A stretch of 38,043 nucleotides of DNA from Spartobacteria bacterium. Its GTDB lineage: Bacteria > Verrucomicrobiota > Verrucomicrobiia > Chthoniobacterales > UBA10450. The stretch lies in NCBI GenBank assembly GCA_003167555.1, contig PMSN01000015.1, positions 1-38,043 on the forward strand. The letters run 5' to 3'. The position numbers were made by a program, and so were the translations under genes. Shown here piece by piece: positions 24,909 through 31,949 of this stretch; the stretch's first letter is position 1; every line of letters starts with the position of its first letter. The notes under the pieces were generated by a model. It saw nothing but the letters and a program-made list of their open reading frames with translations, ran no database searches and was not told the DNA's origin.

Positions 24909-24995
24909 TGGTAGGGCGAGACTCTGTCGAGCCGCCGGAATGCAGGGACGCTAAATGGTTTCGCGATAGCGGCTCCGCAGAGCGTCGCCCTACCA
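24909..24995. repeat. imperfect inverted repeat (GGTAGGGCGAGACTC ... GAGCGTCGCCCTACC)
   Basis: Arms of about 26 bp (GGTAGGGCGA..CTGTCGAGCCGC against GCGGCTC.GCAGAG..TCGCCCTACC) with four mismatches flank a loop of about 34 bp. The element lies between the convergent small lipoprotein and rpmI genes. Confidence 0.8.
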
Positions 24996-25007
24996 AGCCA
25001 AACACGC

Positions 25008-25217
25008 TCAGGCGAACGGCATGTTCGACTTGATCCGATAGGTATCGGTCTTGTCGACTTCGGCCGACTTCGCCATGTGGCGCTTGCGTTTCGCGCTCTT
25101 CGAGGAGAGCAAATGTCTGCGCGAGGCATGTTGACGCATGACCTTGCCCGTTCCGGTGATCTTGAATCGTTTCGAGACGGACTTTCGGGTCTTGCTGCGC
25201 GAGATCGGTTTCGGCAT
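25008..25217 (-). CDS. rpmI: 50S ribosomal protein L35
   Basis: ATG 25217 starts MPKPISRSKTRKSVSKRFKI, followed by TGTGKV, RRHLLSSKSAKRKR and MAKSAEV, the L35 pattern; the product has 69 residues, normal for the family with a short C-terminal tail. The in-frame start at 25289 adds 24 unsupported residues. In most bacteria rpmI is next to infC and rplT; here neither neighbour is present. It is divergent from the NADH dehydrogenase gene (111 bp gap), which leaves space for two promoters. Confidence 0.92.
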   Translation of the reverse strand: MPKPISRSKTRKSVSKRFKITGTGKVMRQHASRRHLLSSKSAKRKRHMAKSAEVDKTDTYRIKSNMPFA

Positions 25218-25328
25218 AAGGCGCGCAAGATAGCGCAGTTTCTCCGGGTGACAAACGCTTTCAGTCCGGCTGCCGACGTCCGGCAACAAAGTGCTCGCTT
25301 CCGATTCTCAACATAGGAAATTGCGCCG

Positions 25329-26609
25329 ATGGAAAACGCGACTGCTCCGAAACCGCACGTCGTGATTGTCGGCGCCGGCTTCGGTGGGCTCGAGGCTGCG
25401 CAGAAGCTCGGCAAAGAAGAAGTCCGCGTCACCGTGATCGATCGGACCAATCATCATCTCTTTCAGCCGTTGCTGTATGAGGTCGCGACGGCGGCGCTTT
25501 CGCCGGCGGATATAGCCGCGCCCATCCGTGGCATTCTGAATCGATTCGCGAACACAGAAGTGATTCTCGGCGAAGTGAAATCGGTCAACGTCGCTGCTAA
25601 AACCCTCAGCACGGGCGATGGGGACATTGCCTACGATTACCTGATTCTCGCGACTGGATCACGGCACTCTTATTTCGGCCACGACGAATGGGAAAAGCTC
25701 GCGCCGGGTTTGAAGAGCCTCGAGGACGCGGTCGAAATCCGGCGGCGCTTACTCCTCGCCTTTGAGTATGCGGAGAAGATTACCGACGAAGCTGCGAAGG
25801 TCGCGGCCATGACTTTCGTCATCATCGGCGGCGGCCCGACGGGAGTGGAAATCGCAGGCGCGATCGCGGAGATTTCGCGTTACACGCTGGCGAAAGACTT
25901 CCGGCACATCGATCCGTCAAGCGCCCGTGTCGTTTTGGTGGAGGGCGATCAGCGTGTCCTCTCCGGTTTTCCGGAGGATTTGTCCGCGAGCGCCATGAAG
26001 CAATTGAAGGATCTGGGCGTCGAAGTGCGCACCGGGATTCACGCGAAGAATCTCACCGACGCCGGCCTCGAAGTGGGCAACGAATTTATTCCCTGCCGGG
26101 TGAAAATCTGGGCGGCGGGCAATGTCGCTTCCTTTGTCGGAAAGACGCTGGGCGTCCCCGCGGACAAGGCAGGGCGTGTCATCGTGAATGAGGACCTGAC
26201 GATTCCCGGCCATCCCGAGGTGCAAGTGATCGGCGATCTGGCAAATTTTTCGCATCAAGGGGGCAAACCGCTCCCCGGCGTGTCGCCGGTCGCGATGCAG
26301 CAAGGGCGACATGCCGTGCGGAATATTTTGGCGATGATCGAGGGCCGCAAGCCGCAGCGCTTTCGTTACTGGGACAAAGGCAGCATGGCGACGATTGGCC
26401 GGAACAAGGCCGTGGCCGATTTGAATTTCCTCCATCTCAGCGGTCTGCCCGCGTGGCTGGTGTGGCTTTTCATCCACATCATTTTCCTGGTCGGTTTCCG
26501 CAGTCGCATCGTCGTGCTCCTGCAATGGGCCTGGGCGTATGTGACGTTCAATAAAGGCGCGCGGCTCATCACGCGAAACTTCCAGGCGGAATCACGTCCG
26601 CTCAATTAA
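25329..26609 (+). CDS. ndh: type II NADH dehydrogenase (NDH-2), FAD-dependent
   Basis: The 426-residue protein has an N-terminal FAD-binding GAGFGGLEAAQKL motif (about 16-28), NHHLFQPLLYEVATAALSP, a second Rossmann motif IIGGGPTGVEIAGAIAE near 167 for NADH, and VIGDLA near 307 for FAD. A C-terminal membrane-contact region contains LPAWLVWLFIHIIFLVGF. NDH-2 moves electrons from NADH to quinone without pumping protons, at the inner face of the cytoplasmic membrane. A weak AGGAAA lies about 10 bp before the ATG. It stands alone on its transcript, bounded by rpmI (divergent) and a palindromic repeat. Confidence 0.93.
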   Translation: MENATAPKPHVVIVGAGFGGLEAAQKLGKEEVRVTVIDRTNHHLFQPLLYEVATAALSPADIAAPIRGILNRFANTEVILGEVKSVNVAAKTLSTGDGDIAYDYLILATGSRHSYFGHDEWEKLAPGLKSLEDAVEIRRRLLLAFEYAEKITDEAAKVAAMTFVIIGGGPTGVEIAGAIAEISRYTLAKDFRHIDPSSARVVLVEGDQRVLSGFPEDLSASAMKQLKDLGVEVRTGIHAKNLTDAGLEVGNEFIPCRVKIWAAGNVASFVGKTLGVPADKAGRVIVNEDLTIPGHPEVQVIGDLANFSHQGGKPLPGVSPVAMQQGRHAVRNILAMIEGRKPQRFRYWDKGSMATIGRNKAVADLNFLHLSGLPAWLVWLFIHIIFLVGFRSRIVVLLQWAWAYVTFNKGARLITRNFQAESRPLN

Positions 26610-26612
26610 TTC

Positions 26613-26702
26613 CCGCGGATTACGCGGATGACACGGATGCAGAGAGGAACAGACAATTCACGGGAGGGCTTCTGCCATCCGTGTTATCCGCGTAATCCGC
26701 GG
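26613..26702. repeat. near-perfect 27-bp inverted repeat (CCGCGGATTACGCGGATG ... CATCCGTG...GCGG)
   Basis: The arms CCGCGGATTACGCGGATGAC and GTTATCCGCGTAATCCGCGG, extended by ACGGATG/CATCCGT, differ at one of 27 positions. The loop is about 36 bp. The element fills almost the entire gap between ndh and the panE-ybeY frame, leaving about 15 bp before the next ATG, so it probably supplies both a terminator-like hairpin and the leader of the next gene. Confidence 0.85.
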
Positions 26703-26717
26703 TAAACTCTGCTTTTA

Positions 26718-28175
26718 ATGAGACCAACGTTTCGCATCGCCGTTGTCGGCTCCGGCGCCATCGGTTGCTATTACGGGGCCAAGCTAGTCGCCGCCGGACG
26801 CGACGTGCATTTCTTGATGCGGGGCGACATCAGGGAGATCGATCGCTGCGGCATTCGCATCCGCGGCCAGGGACAGAATCTGCATGTCAGGAAAATCAAA
26901 CACTACCAGTCGACACAGGAAATCCGGCCTTGCGATCTCGTTCTCATCGCGGTGAAGACCACGTCGAACCGGGACCTGTTGAAACTGCTTCCGCCGCTTC
27001 TTCATGAGAAGACGATGCTCCTGACGCTCCAGAACGGGCTCGGCAATGAAAAATTTCTCGCGCAAAATTTCGGCGCGGCACGCGTGCTCGGGGGACTCTG
27101 TTTCATTTGCATCAATCGGATCTCGCCCGGTGTGATCGACTGTTACGATCGTGGACGTGTCGCGATCGGAGAATACAAGGGTGGCCCCCGGCCGCGGACA
27201 CGTCAGGTCGCGGCGGAATTCAAACGGAGCGGCGTGATTTGCGGCGTGGTGGAGAATCTTGTTCTCGAGCGGTGGCGCAAATTGGTTTGGAACATTCCCT
27301 TCAACGGTCTCTCGGTTACCGCGGGTGGAATCGATACCGCGGCGATTCTTGCGAATGAGCGTCTCCGCGCCGAGACGTTCGCGTTGATGGACGAAGTCAT
27401 CACGGCCGCGAACAAGTGCGGCTTACCTCTGCCGCGCACCGAGGCGCGCAAGCAAATCAAACGCACGGAATCGGTGGGCGCCTTCAAGCCTTCGACGCTG
27501 ATTGATTTTGAAGCAGGCCGGCCGTTGGAGATCGAGGCGATCTGGGGCGAACCGATGCGCCAGGCTGCGGCCGCCGGTGCTGCAACGCCGCGGCTGCGGA
27601 AACTATATTCGGCGCTGAAAGCGCTCGATGAGAAGCGACAGAGTGATGTGCTTAGCATTCCGGCGATCACCGTGCATAACCGGCAACGCGCCCTACGCGT
27701 GAGCCTCGAGGCGCTGCAAAGTTTTGCGCAACACGCGTTGCGGGCGTGCTTCAAGATCCCGCAAAAGGAGAACGGCGTCCTGGCGAAACTATCGGAGGTG
27801 GATGTGATCCTGGTTTCAGACCGGCGCATGTCGGAGTTGCATCGCCGCTTCCTTCATCAGCCCGGGCCCACGGATGTGATCACGTTTCAGCACGGCGAGA
27901 TTTTCGTGAGCACCGAGACTGCGCGCAAGCAGGCGCGGCATTTTGGAAACTCAGTCGAGCAGGAGATGCGTTTATACATTATGCATGGCCTTCTTCATCT
28001 GCACGGCTTTGACGATAAGGATCGCCGCGCCGTGGCCGAAATGAAACGCACTCAAGAAACGCTGGTGGCGAGGGTGGATCGAGCGCTCCGCCGCTCGATT
28101 CTACAGTGGCGGGGAGGCCGCATTCATAAACATCGAGCGACGGAGCGCGCGATCCACCCTCGCCGGTTGAACTGA
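26718..28175 (+). CDS. fused ketopantoate reductase (PanE) - endoribonuclease YbeY reading frame
   Basis: Residues 1-310 are PanE/ApbA-like: GSGAIG Rossmann motif (11-16), VLIAVKTT, LLTLQNGLGNE, WRKLVWNIPFNGLSV with the catalytic-Lys region, and LEIEAIWGEP. PanE reduces ketopantoate to pantoate for coenzyme A synthesis. Residues from about 311 are YbeY: VDVILVSDRRMSELHRRFL, GPTDVITFQHGEI and the zinc motif HGLLHLHGFDD (His423, His427), where the third ligand, usually His, is Asp433. YbeY processes rRNA ends. The frame is continuous, but GTG 27648 (VLSIPAITV) sits just where YbeY should begin, and a TGA lies in another frame at the junction. Either a true fusion or two genes joined by a small indel is possible. 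The last 35 codons run into a palindromic repeat. Confidence 0.85.
   Translation: MRPTFRIAVVGSGAIGCYYGAKLVAAGRDVHFLMRGDIREIDRCGIRIRGQGQNLHVRKIKHYQSTQEIRPCDLVLIAVKTTSNRDLLKLLPPLLHEKTMLLTLQNGLGNEKFLAQNFGAARVLGGLCFICINRISPGVIDCYDRGRVAIGEYKGGPRPRTRQVAAEFKRSGVICGVVENLVLERWRKLVWNIPFNGLSVTAGGIDTAAILANERLRAETFALMDEVITAANKCGLPLPRTEARKQIKRTESVGAFKPSTLIDFEAGRPLEIEAIWGEPMRQAAAAGAATPRLRKLYSALKALDEKRQSDVLSIPAITVHNRQRALRVSLEALQSFAQHALRACFKIPQKENGVLAKLSEVDVILVSDRRMSELHRRFLHQPGPTDVITFQHGEIFVSTETARKQARHFGNSVEQEMRLYIMHGLLHLHGFDDKDRRAVAEMKRTQETLVARVDRALRRSILQWRGGRIHKHRATERAIHPRRLN
28067..28164. repeat. inverted repeat overlapping the 3' end of ybeY
   Basis: Arms of about 33 bp (GGCGAGGGTGGATCGAGCGC... and ...GCGCGATCCACCCTCGCC) with three mismatches enclose a loop of about 32 bp. 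Unlike the other elements it lies inside a coding frame and supplies the last 35 residues (rich in Arg and His) of the YbeY part, up to close to the stop. Confidence 0.85.
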
Positions 28176-28274
28176 GATCAGCCTATGGTAGCGTTCCCCT
28201 CATGAGTGGGCAGCCACGCGAGAGAGGGCAACGGTGGCGCCAGGAGGGCCGGTGAAATCCGCGTGTTCGCTGCG

Positions 28275-28580
28275 ATGCACAGTTCCTTCGAGTCGGCAGT
28301 GGAAAATCCGGTAATCGAGCAGGAGACTCGCGCCGCCGAAGAACTCGATCTCCCCTGGCAGGTGATCGTGCACAACGACCCAGTGAACCTGATGAGTTAC
28401 GTGACCATGGTTTTCCAAAAGGTGTTTGGCTTCCCCCGCGAAAAAGCCGAGAAGCATATGCTCGAAGTCCATCAGCAAGGGCGTTCCATTGTGTGGAGCG
28501 GAATGCGGGAGCGGGCCGAGCTTTACGTCCAGCAACTGCACGGATATCTCCTCCTCGCGACGCTCGAGCGCACCAACTGA
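28275..28580 (+). CDS. clpS: Clp protease adaptor ClpS
   Basis: ATG 28275 gives 101 residues: a flexible N-terminal extension (about 1-26) and the ClpS core PWQVIVHNDPVNLMSYV, VFGFPREKAEKHMLEVHQQG and ERAELYVQQLHGYLL. The N-degron pocket residues are present with E. coli-like numbering (Asn34, Asp35, His66). ClpS hands N-end-rule substrates to ClpA- or ClpC-type unfoldases. A longer frame begins at GTG 28206 but adds low-quality residues. Its stop is followed one base later by the ATG of the DUF2017 gene, so the two are coupled. Confidence 0.95.
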   Translation: MHSSFESAVENPVIEQETRAAEELDLPWQVIVHNDPVNLMSYVTMVFQKVFGFPREKAEKHMLEVHQQGRSIVWSGMRERAELYVQQLHGYLLLATLERTN

Positions 28581-28581
28581 T

Positions 28582-29073
28582 ATGGAGATCCGGCGCCAGG
28601 ACGATTGTCTCGAGATTTCCGAGCTCGATCCTTTTCTGGCCGAACTTCTCCGGCAAATCCCAGACAGCACCAGGACCGAGGGCGCGGAAACGGCCCAGCA
28701 ACGTTTGTTTAGTTTGCCGGCCCAGGCTTCCGAGCGCGAAATTTGCGCGGAGTGGAAAGTTTACGTCGAACCGGAACTTCGGCGCCTGTTTCAAACCGCG
28801 ACGGAAACGGTCGCGACGGATTTGCAGCAGCTTAACGGAAGCACGAAGCCCTTTGCCAACTGCACCCTGCGAATTCCCACCCAAAACGTCGAGGCATGGC
28901 TGAACGCGCTGAATCAGGCGCGGCTGGTCATCGCAGCGAAGTATAATTTCAGCGACGTCGACCTCTGCGACCATTACCGGTCGCCGATCGGTTCGCGCCG
29001 CGACCTCGGTTTGTTCCAGGTGAACTTCTATGGGTTCTTGCAGGAATTCATCCTGCACGAGATGGACTTGTAG
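28582..29073 (+). CDS. DUF2017-like protein paired with ClpS
   Basis: The 163-residue helical protein begins 1 bp after clpS. It has an LDPFLAELLRQIPD segment near the N-terminus, RLFSLPAQASEREICAEW in the middle and the stretch VEAWLNALNQARLVIAAK that recalls the most conserved part of DUF2017 (WL.ALND.RL). In actinobacteria DUF2017 lies next to clpS; its function is unknown. The neighbouring order here is the same. No signal peptide or metal motif is seen. The TAG stop falls inside the arm of a palindromic repeat. Confidence 0.72.
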   Translation: MEIRRQDDCLEISELDPFLAELLRQIPDSTRTEGAETAQQRLFSLPAQASEREICAEWKVYVEPELRRLFQTATETVATDLQQLNGSTKPFANCTLRIPTQNVEAWLNALNQARLVIAAKYNFSDVDLCDHYRSPIGSRRDLGLFQVNFYGFLQEFILHEMDL

Positions 29074-29163
29074 GTAGGGACGGCGCGCTGCGCCGTCCGC
29101 TCAAAGCAGCGCTGAATTCGCAATTATGGTCAGCGGACGCCGCAGCGCGGCGTCCCTACCTAC
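29070..29163. repeat. inverted repeat (GTAGGTAGGGACGGCG ... CGTCCCTACCTAC)
   Basis: Arms of 32 bp with two mismatches, each with an inner GC-rich palindrome (GGCGCGCTGCGCC), enclose a loop of 30 bp. It lies between the convergent DUF2017 and anti-sigma-like genes and provides the stop codon of the former. It probably ends transcription on both sides. Confidence 0.87.
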
Positions 29164-29176
29164 CTTGGAAAATGCG

Positions 29177-29413
29177 TCACGTCTTCTGCCGATTCCGCAC
29201 CATCGACATGAGCCGTTCCTTCAAGGCGTCGGACGACTTCGCCGGCCGCAAACTCAGGGCGAACGCCTCATGCATACTGTAGCAATTGCCGATGAAATCC
29301 TCCGCCTTTTGTCCGAACTTTTTTCGAGCCAGCTCGAACTCTTCGGTCTCGTTGGTTTCCAGCGCGCCAATGACATACAGCCGCGCCTGATTTTGGAATT
29401 CCTCAAAGCTCAT
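29177..29413 (-). CDS. minimal anti-sigma-like protein (anti-sigma domain only)
   Basis: The 78-residue protein FEEFQNQARLYVIGALETNE, then ELARKKFGQKAEDFI, resembles the N-terminal anti-sigma domain of RskA-type proteins (Y..GAL...E...FE). It lacks the membrane helix and the extracytoplasmic sensor domain of that family and ends with a basic tail. Its ATG lies 11 bases before the end of the sigma gene (GATGAGCTTTGA), so it is translationally coupled, as sigma/anti-sigma pairs are. A cytoplasmic inhibitor of the sigma factor is the natural inference; no zinc-binding HxxxCxxC motif is present. Confidence 0.7.
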   Translation of the reverse strand: MSFEEFQNQARLYVIGALETNETEEFELARKKFGQKAEDFIGNCYSMHEAFALSLRPAKSSDALKERLMSMVRNRQKT

Positions 29414-30068
29414 CTCGCAGTTCCTTCAGGCCGTCGTAGATCTTTTTCAGCCCTAATTCCAGCCGCGTCTTGACCGTGCCCAATGGTGTATTCGTTTTTG
29501 CGGCGATTTCGCGCTGACTCATTCCGCGAAAAAATGCGAGATTTATTGCCTCCTGCTGGGCGACCGGGAGGGTATCGATGACCCGGCGCACTAGCACGCG
29601 GGTGTCGCCGAAGGTGATTTCTTCCTCGGTGGTGTTGTGCACCCAGGCGTCAGGTTGCTGCTCGGTTTCGCTCTGGAGGCGTTCTCCGGCACGCGCATAG
29701 GCCTGCTTCTTACGCAATCCATCAATCGCGCGGCGGCGGGCCAGCGTAACCATCCAGCCGAGCGGTTTGCCTTTTTGCGCCGAGAAATTCTTCGCCTGGT
29801 TCCAGATCTCCATGAAAATCTCCTGCAAGAGGTCGTCCGCTTCCGCCTCGTTGTGGATCACCCGGAGGATGAGCGCTTTTAGAATGCCGTTGTAGCGATC
29901 ATACAAAATCGAAAGCGCCTCAGAATCTTCCTTCTGGATCCCGTGCATCAGCTCGAGATCGGTCGGCGCGCCCGGCTCTAGCTCCACCGCGGAGGCTGGG
30001 AGGCGTGCCCCCGGCGTTCTGATTGGCTCGTCCGCCGCTCCGTTGCTGGATGAAAAGTCGATGGCCAT
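29403..30068 (-). CDS. ECF-type RNA polymerase sigma factor (SigK-like)
   Basis: The 221-residue protein has an N-terminal extension rich in Ala and Pro, region 2 with DSEALSILYDRYNGIL, ADDLLQEIFMEIWNQA and LGWMVTLARRRAIDGLRKK, and region 4 with LPVAQQEAINLAFFRGMSQREIA and NTPLGTVKTRLELGLKKI. This is the group-4 (ECF) layout, closest to SigK/RpoE-like factors. AAGGATC lies just before the ATG at 30068. It overlaps its putative anti-sigma gene by 11 bp and is divergent from an outer-membrane protein gene (159 bp gap), which is therefore a candidate target. Confidence 0.93.
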   Translation of the reverse strand: MAIDFSSSNGAADEPIRTPGARLPASAVELEPGAPTDLELMHGIQKEDSEALSILYDRYNGILKALILRVIHNEAEADDLLQEIFMEIWNQAKNFSAQKGKPLGWMVTLARRRAIDGLRKKQAYARAGERLQSETEQQPDAWVHNTTEEEITFGDTRVLVRRVIDTLPVAQQEAINLAFFRGMSQREIAAKTNTPLGTVKTRLELGLKKIYDGLKELRDEL

Positions 30069-30227
30069 TGATCCTTGCTATGCGCCCTTCCGCTTTACGA
30101 TCCATTCTTTCATGAGGTAGGGAAATCATTTAGCGGCAACGGCCTCGTTCGTCCAACTGATTTGGCTTTTCTCAGTGTGAAAGCATTAACGGCTTGTCAC
30201 TTCATTGGTCATGTGAAAAATACCGCG
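30069..30227. promoter_or_regulatory. divergent control region between the sigma factor and an outer-membrane protein
   Basis: No coding region is supported in this 159 bp. On the plus strand a GGAAAT is followed after about 19 bp by CGTTCG, which is loosely like an ECF -35/-10 pair, but the spacing is long and the match is weak. An in-frame start at 30075 would cover this region, but the product from there lacks a signal peptide at its N-terminus. Confidence 0.3.
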
Positions 30228-30896
30228 ATGGGTAAGAAAGCGCTTTGGCTGGTGCTGTTCGCGTTCATCTTCGGAGCGGTCAATTGTGCTTTCGCGACGA
30301 CCAAAGGCCTGAGCCAGATCGTGACGCCCGATTTGCAACCGGAGGGCGATCTTTCTCTCAGTCTGCAAGTCGAGGACAAGCTCATCGGCAATCCTTACCA
30401 ATTTCAGACTGAGCTGGGCCTGACGAGCTGGGCGGAAGTCGCGGCCTTCAAAGGTTTCAAGCCTAACGAGTTGATTTTCGCCACGGAGATCGGGCTTTTG
30501 AAGAAGGAGCCGTACCTGTTATCGGTCGGCTTTGCGAACTGGTCGCCGCACAGTCACGTCGACCCGCAGCCCTACCTCGAGGCGGGTTATTACACGACGC
30601 ACCAAAAATTCATCGTCGGCGCTGTTCATGTCGGCTATCGGAACGAAGCCATCCTCGGTTACGCCTACGACTTCAACAAAACGTGGCGTGCGCAAGTCGA
30701 CTTTCAAAGCGGCTCCGGCAACTCATCCACGATCGGAGTTACTTGGAACATCACCCCAGACTTCCAGATGAATCCCGCGCTTTACGTCACGAACGACAAA
30801 CCGCACGACATTCTCGGATACGTCGTCTTCACCTACACATTTCATCTTTGGGCGAAGGACAAACCCAAAGAAGACCTGACGGTTCCCGGGAGCTGA
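30228..30896 (+). CDS. predicted outer-membrane beta-barrel protein
   Basis: ATG 30228 gives a signal peptide (MGKKALWLVLFAFIFGAVNC..FA). The mature 200 residues show alternating strands typical of barrels: DLSLSLQVEDKL, PYLLSVGFANWS, QPYLEAGYYTT, FIVGAVHVGYRNEAILGYAY, TWRAQVDFQSGS and SSTIGVTWNI, with HDILGYVVFTYTFHLW near the end. About ten strands fit. No specific family was recognised. Its divergent position next to an ECF sigma gene suggests envelope-stress control. Confidence 0.75.
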   Translation: MGKKALWLVLFAFIFGAVNCAFATTKGLSQIVTPDLQPEGDLSLSLQVEDKLIGNPYQFQTELGLTSWAEVAAFKGFKPNELIFATEIGLLKKEPYLLSVGFANWSPHSHVDPQPYLEAGYYTTHQKFIVGAVHVGYRNEAILGYAYDFNKTWRAQVDFQSGSGNSSTIGVTWNITPDFQMNPALYVTNDKPHDILGYVVFTYTFHLWAKDKPKEDLTVPGS

Positions 30897-31010
30897 CGCC
30901 CTCGAGCTTCTTCGTCAATGGCAGCGCGCCGGCAAGGTATTGCTCTTGACCCGGCGGACAAACGCGCGCTAGCGTCGGCCAAAGAAATTTTTCTCAGGAG
31001 AAATACTACC

Positions 31011-31829
31011 ATGCGCTTCCTCGTCACCGCGATCGTGTTCCTTGCCGCCGCGCAATTTTTGCGCGCGCAGGACGCGGCCTCTACTCCTTTTCTGCAAACG
31101 AGCCCGACCGTGGAAGAATCGCCGACCCCCACGCCGAAACCGACTCCCAGTGCGACGGAAACGATGACGCCTAAGCCGACACCGATCGCCACCCCAAGAC
31201 CAACGCCCAAACCAACCGCGACTCCGACGCCGACTCCCAAACCGACGCCGAAGCCGACTGCAACTGCCACGCCCACACCGAAACCGACGGCCACTCCCAC
31301 TCCAAAGCCGACGGCAACTCCGACACCGAAACCGACCGCAACGCCAACACCGAAACCAAAACCAACCGCAACGCCGAAGCCGACGCCGAAACCCACGCCA
31401 ATTCCGACCCCGCGGCCCACGCCTGCCCCTTCACCCGTTGTCGAGGAAAGCGGATCCGCTGCGAAATTGAAGGAACTCGAACAAAGTTGGGAAGGCTCGC
31501 TCCTGACGCACGACGCTGCCGTCATAGAGAGAATCGTCGCGGACGATTTCGTCGGCATATCATCGAGCGGGAAGATCGGCAACAAAGCGACGCTGCTGAG
31601 TGAGGCGCGAACCGATAAGAGCGTCTACAAATCCGCCGTCTCGGAAGAGATTTCCGTGCACTCCTTCGGACCGAACGTCGCGGTGGTCACGGGCATCGCG
31701 CGGGAAACCGGCAAGAACGCGGCGGGAAAATCGTTTTCGCACGCTTATCGTTTCACCGACACGTGGGTGGAGCGGAACGGCGAGTGGCAATGCGTCGCCG
31801 CGCACGCTATGGCCCTCCCAAAGAAGTAG
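31011..31829 (+). CDS. secreted NTF2-like (DUF4440-type) protein with Pro/Thr/Lys repeat linker
   Basis: ATG 31011 is preceded by AGGAG about 10 bp upstream and opens a signal peptide ([19 protein letters not shown]). Residues about 35-145 are a repetitive [13 protein letters not shown]-type linker (31110-31430 in DNA). The C-terminal 125 residues form an NTF2/SnoaL-like cone ([61 protein letters not shown]), which matches DUF4440. Such domains may bind or convert small ligands; no catalytic residue can be named. The linker suggests a wall- or envelope-spanning spacer. Confidence 0.85.
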   Translation: MRFLVTAIVFLAAAQFLRAQDAASTPFLQTSPTVEESPTPTPKPTPSATETMTPKPTPIATPRPTPKPTATPTPTPKPTPKPTATATPTPKPTATPTPKPTATPTPKPTATPTPKPKPTATPKPTPKPTPIPTPRPTPAPSPVVEESGSAAKLKELEQSWEGSLLTHDAAVIERIVADDFVGISSSGKIGNKATLLSEARTDKSVYKSAVSEEISVHSFGPNVAVVTGIARETGKNAAGKSFSHAYRFTDTWVERNGEWQCVAAHAMALPKK

Positions 31830-31832
31830 AGC

Positions 31833-31907
31833 CGCTTCGCTGTGCGAAGCGCTTTCAAGGAAGGGCGATTTGAAATCGCCCATGGCGGTTGCAAACCGCC
31901 GCTCCTT
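31833..31907. repeat. cloverleaf-like cluster of three hairpins
   Basis: Three perfect hairpins follow one another: CGCTTCGC-TGT-GCGAAGCG (31833-31851), GGGCGATTTGAAATCGCCC (31863-31881) and GGCGGTTGCAAACCGCC (31884-31900). The latter two are enclosed by CAAGGA (31856-31861) and TCCTTG (31902-31907). The element fills the gap between the DUF4440 gene and treS. Its hairpin CGCTTCGC-n3-GCGAAGCG recurs at 35296-35314. Confidence 0.8.
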
Positions 31908-31949
31908 GGCGATTGCGCCACGTCCATTGTTGCGCCAACTGTTAGCCTC

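Noticed and set aside
31110-31430. Possible CRISPR-like or tandem repeat array
   Set aside because: The repeats are short codon-level PTPKP units in frame with a secreted protein; no spacers of fixed length.
30842-31585. 247-residue minus-strand frame with Gly/Val repeats
   Set aside because: Mirror of the Pro/Thr/Lys repeat linker on the coding strand.
31941-31947. GTTAGCC just before the treS ATG as another cassette boundary
   Set aside because: Does not fit GTTRRRY, has no pairing arm, and the gene is a large chromosomal housekeeping gene.
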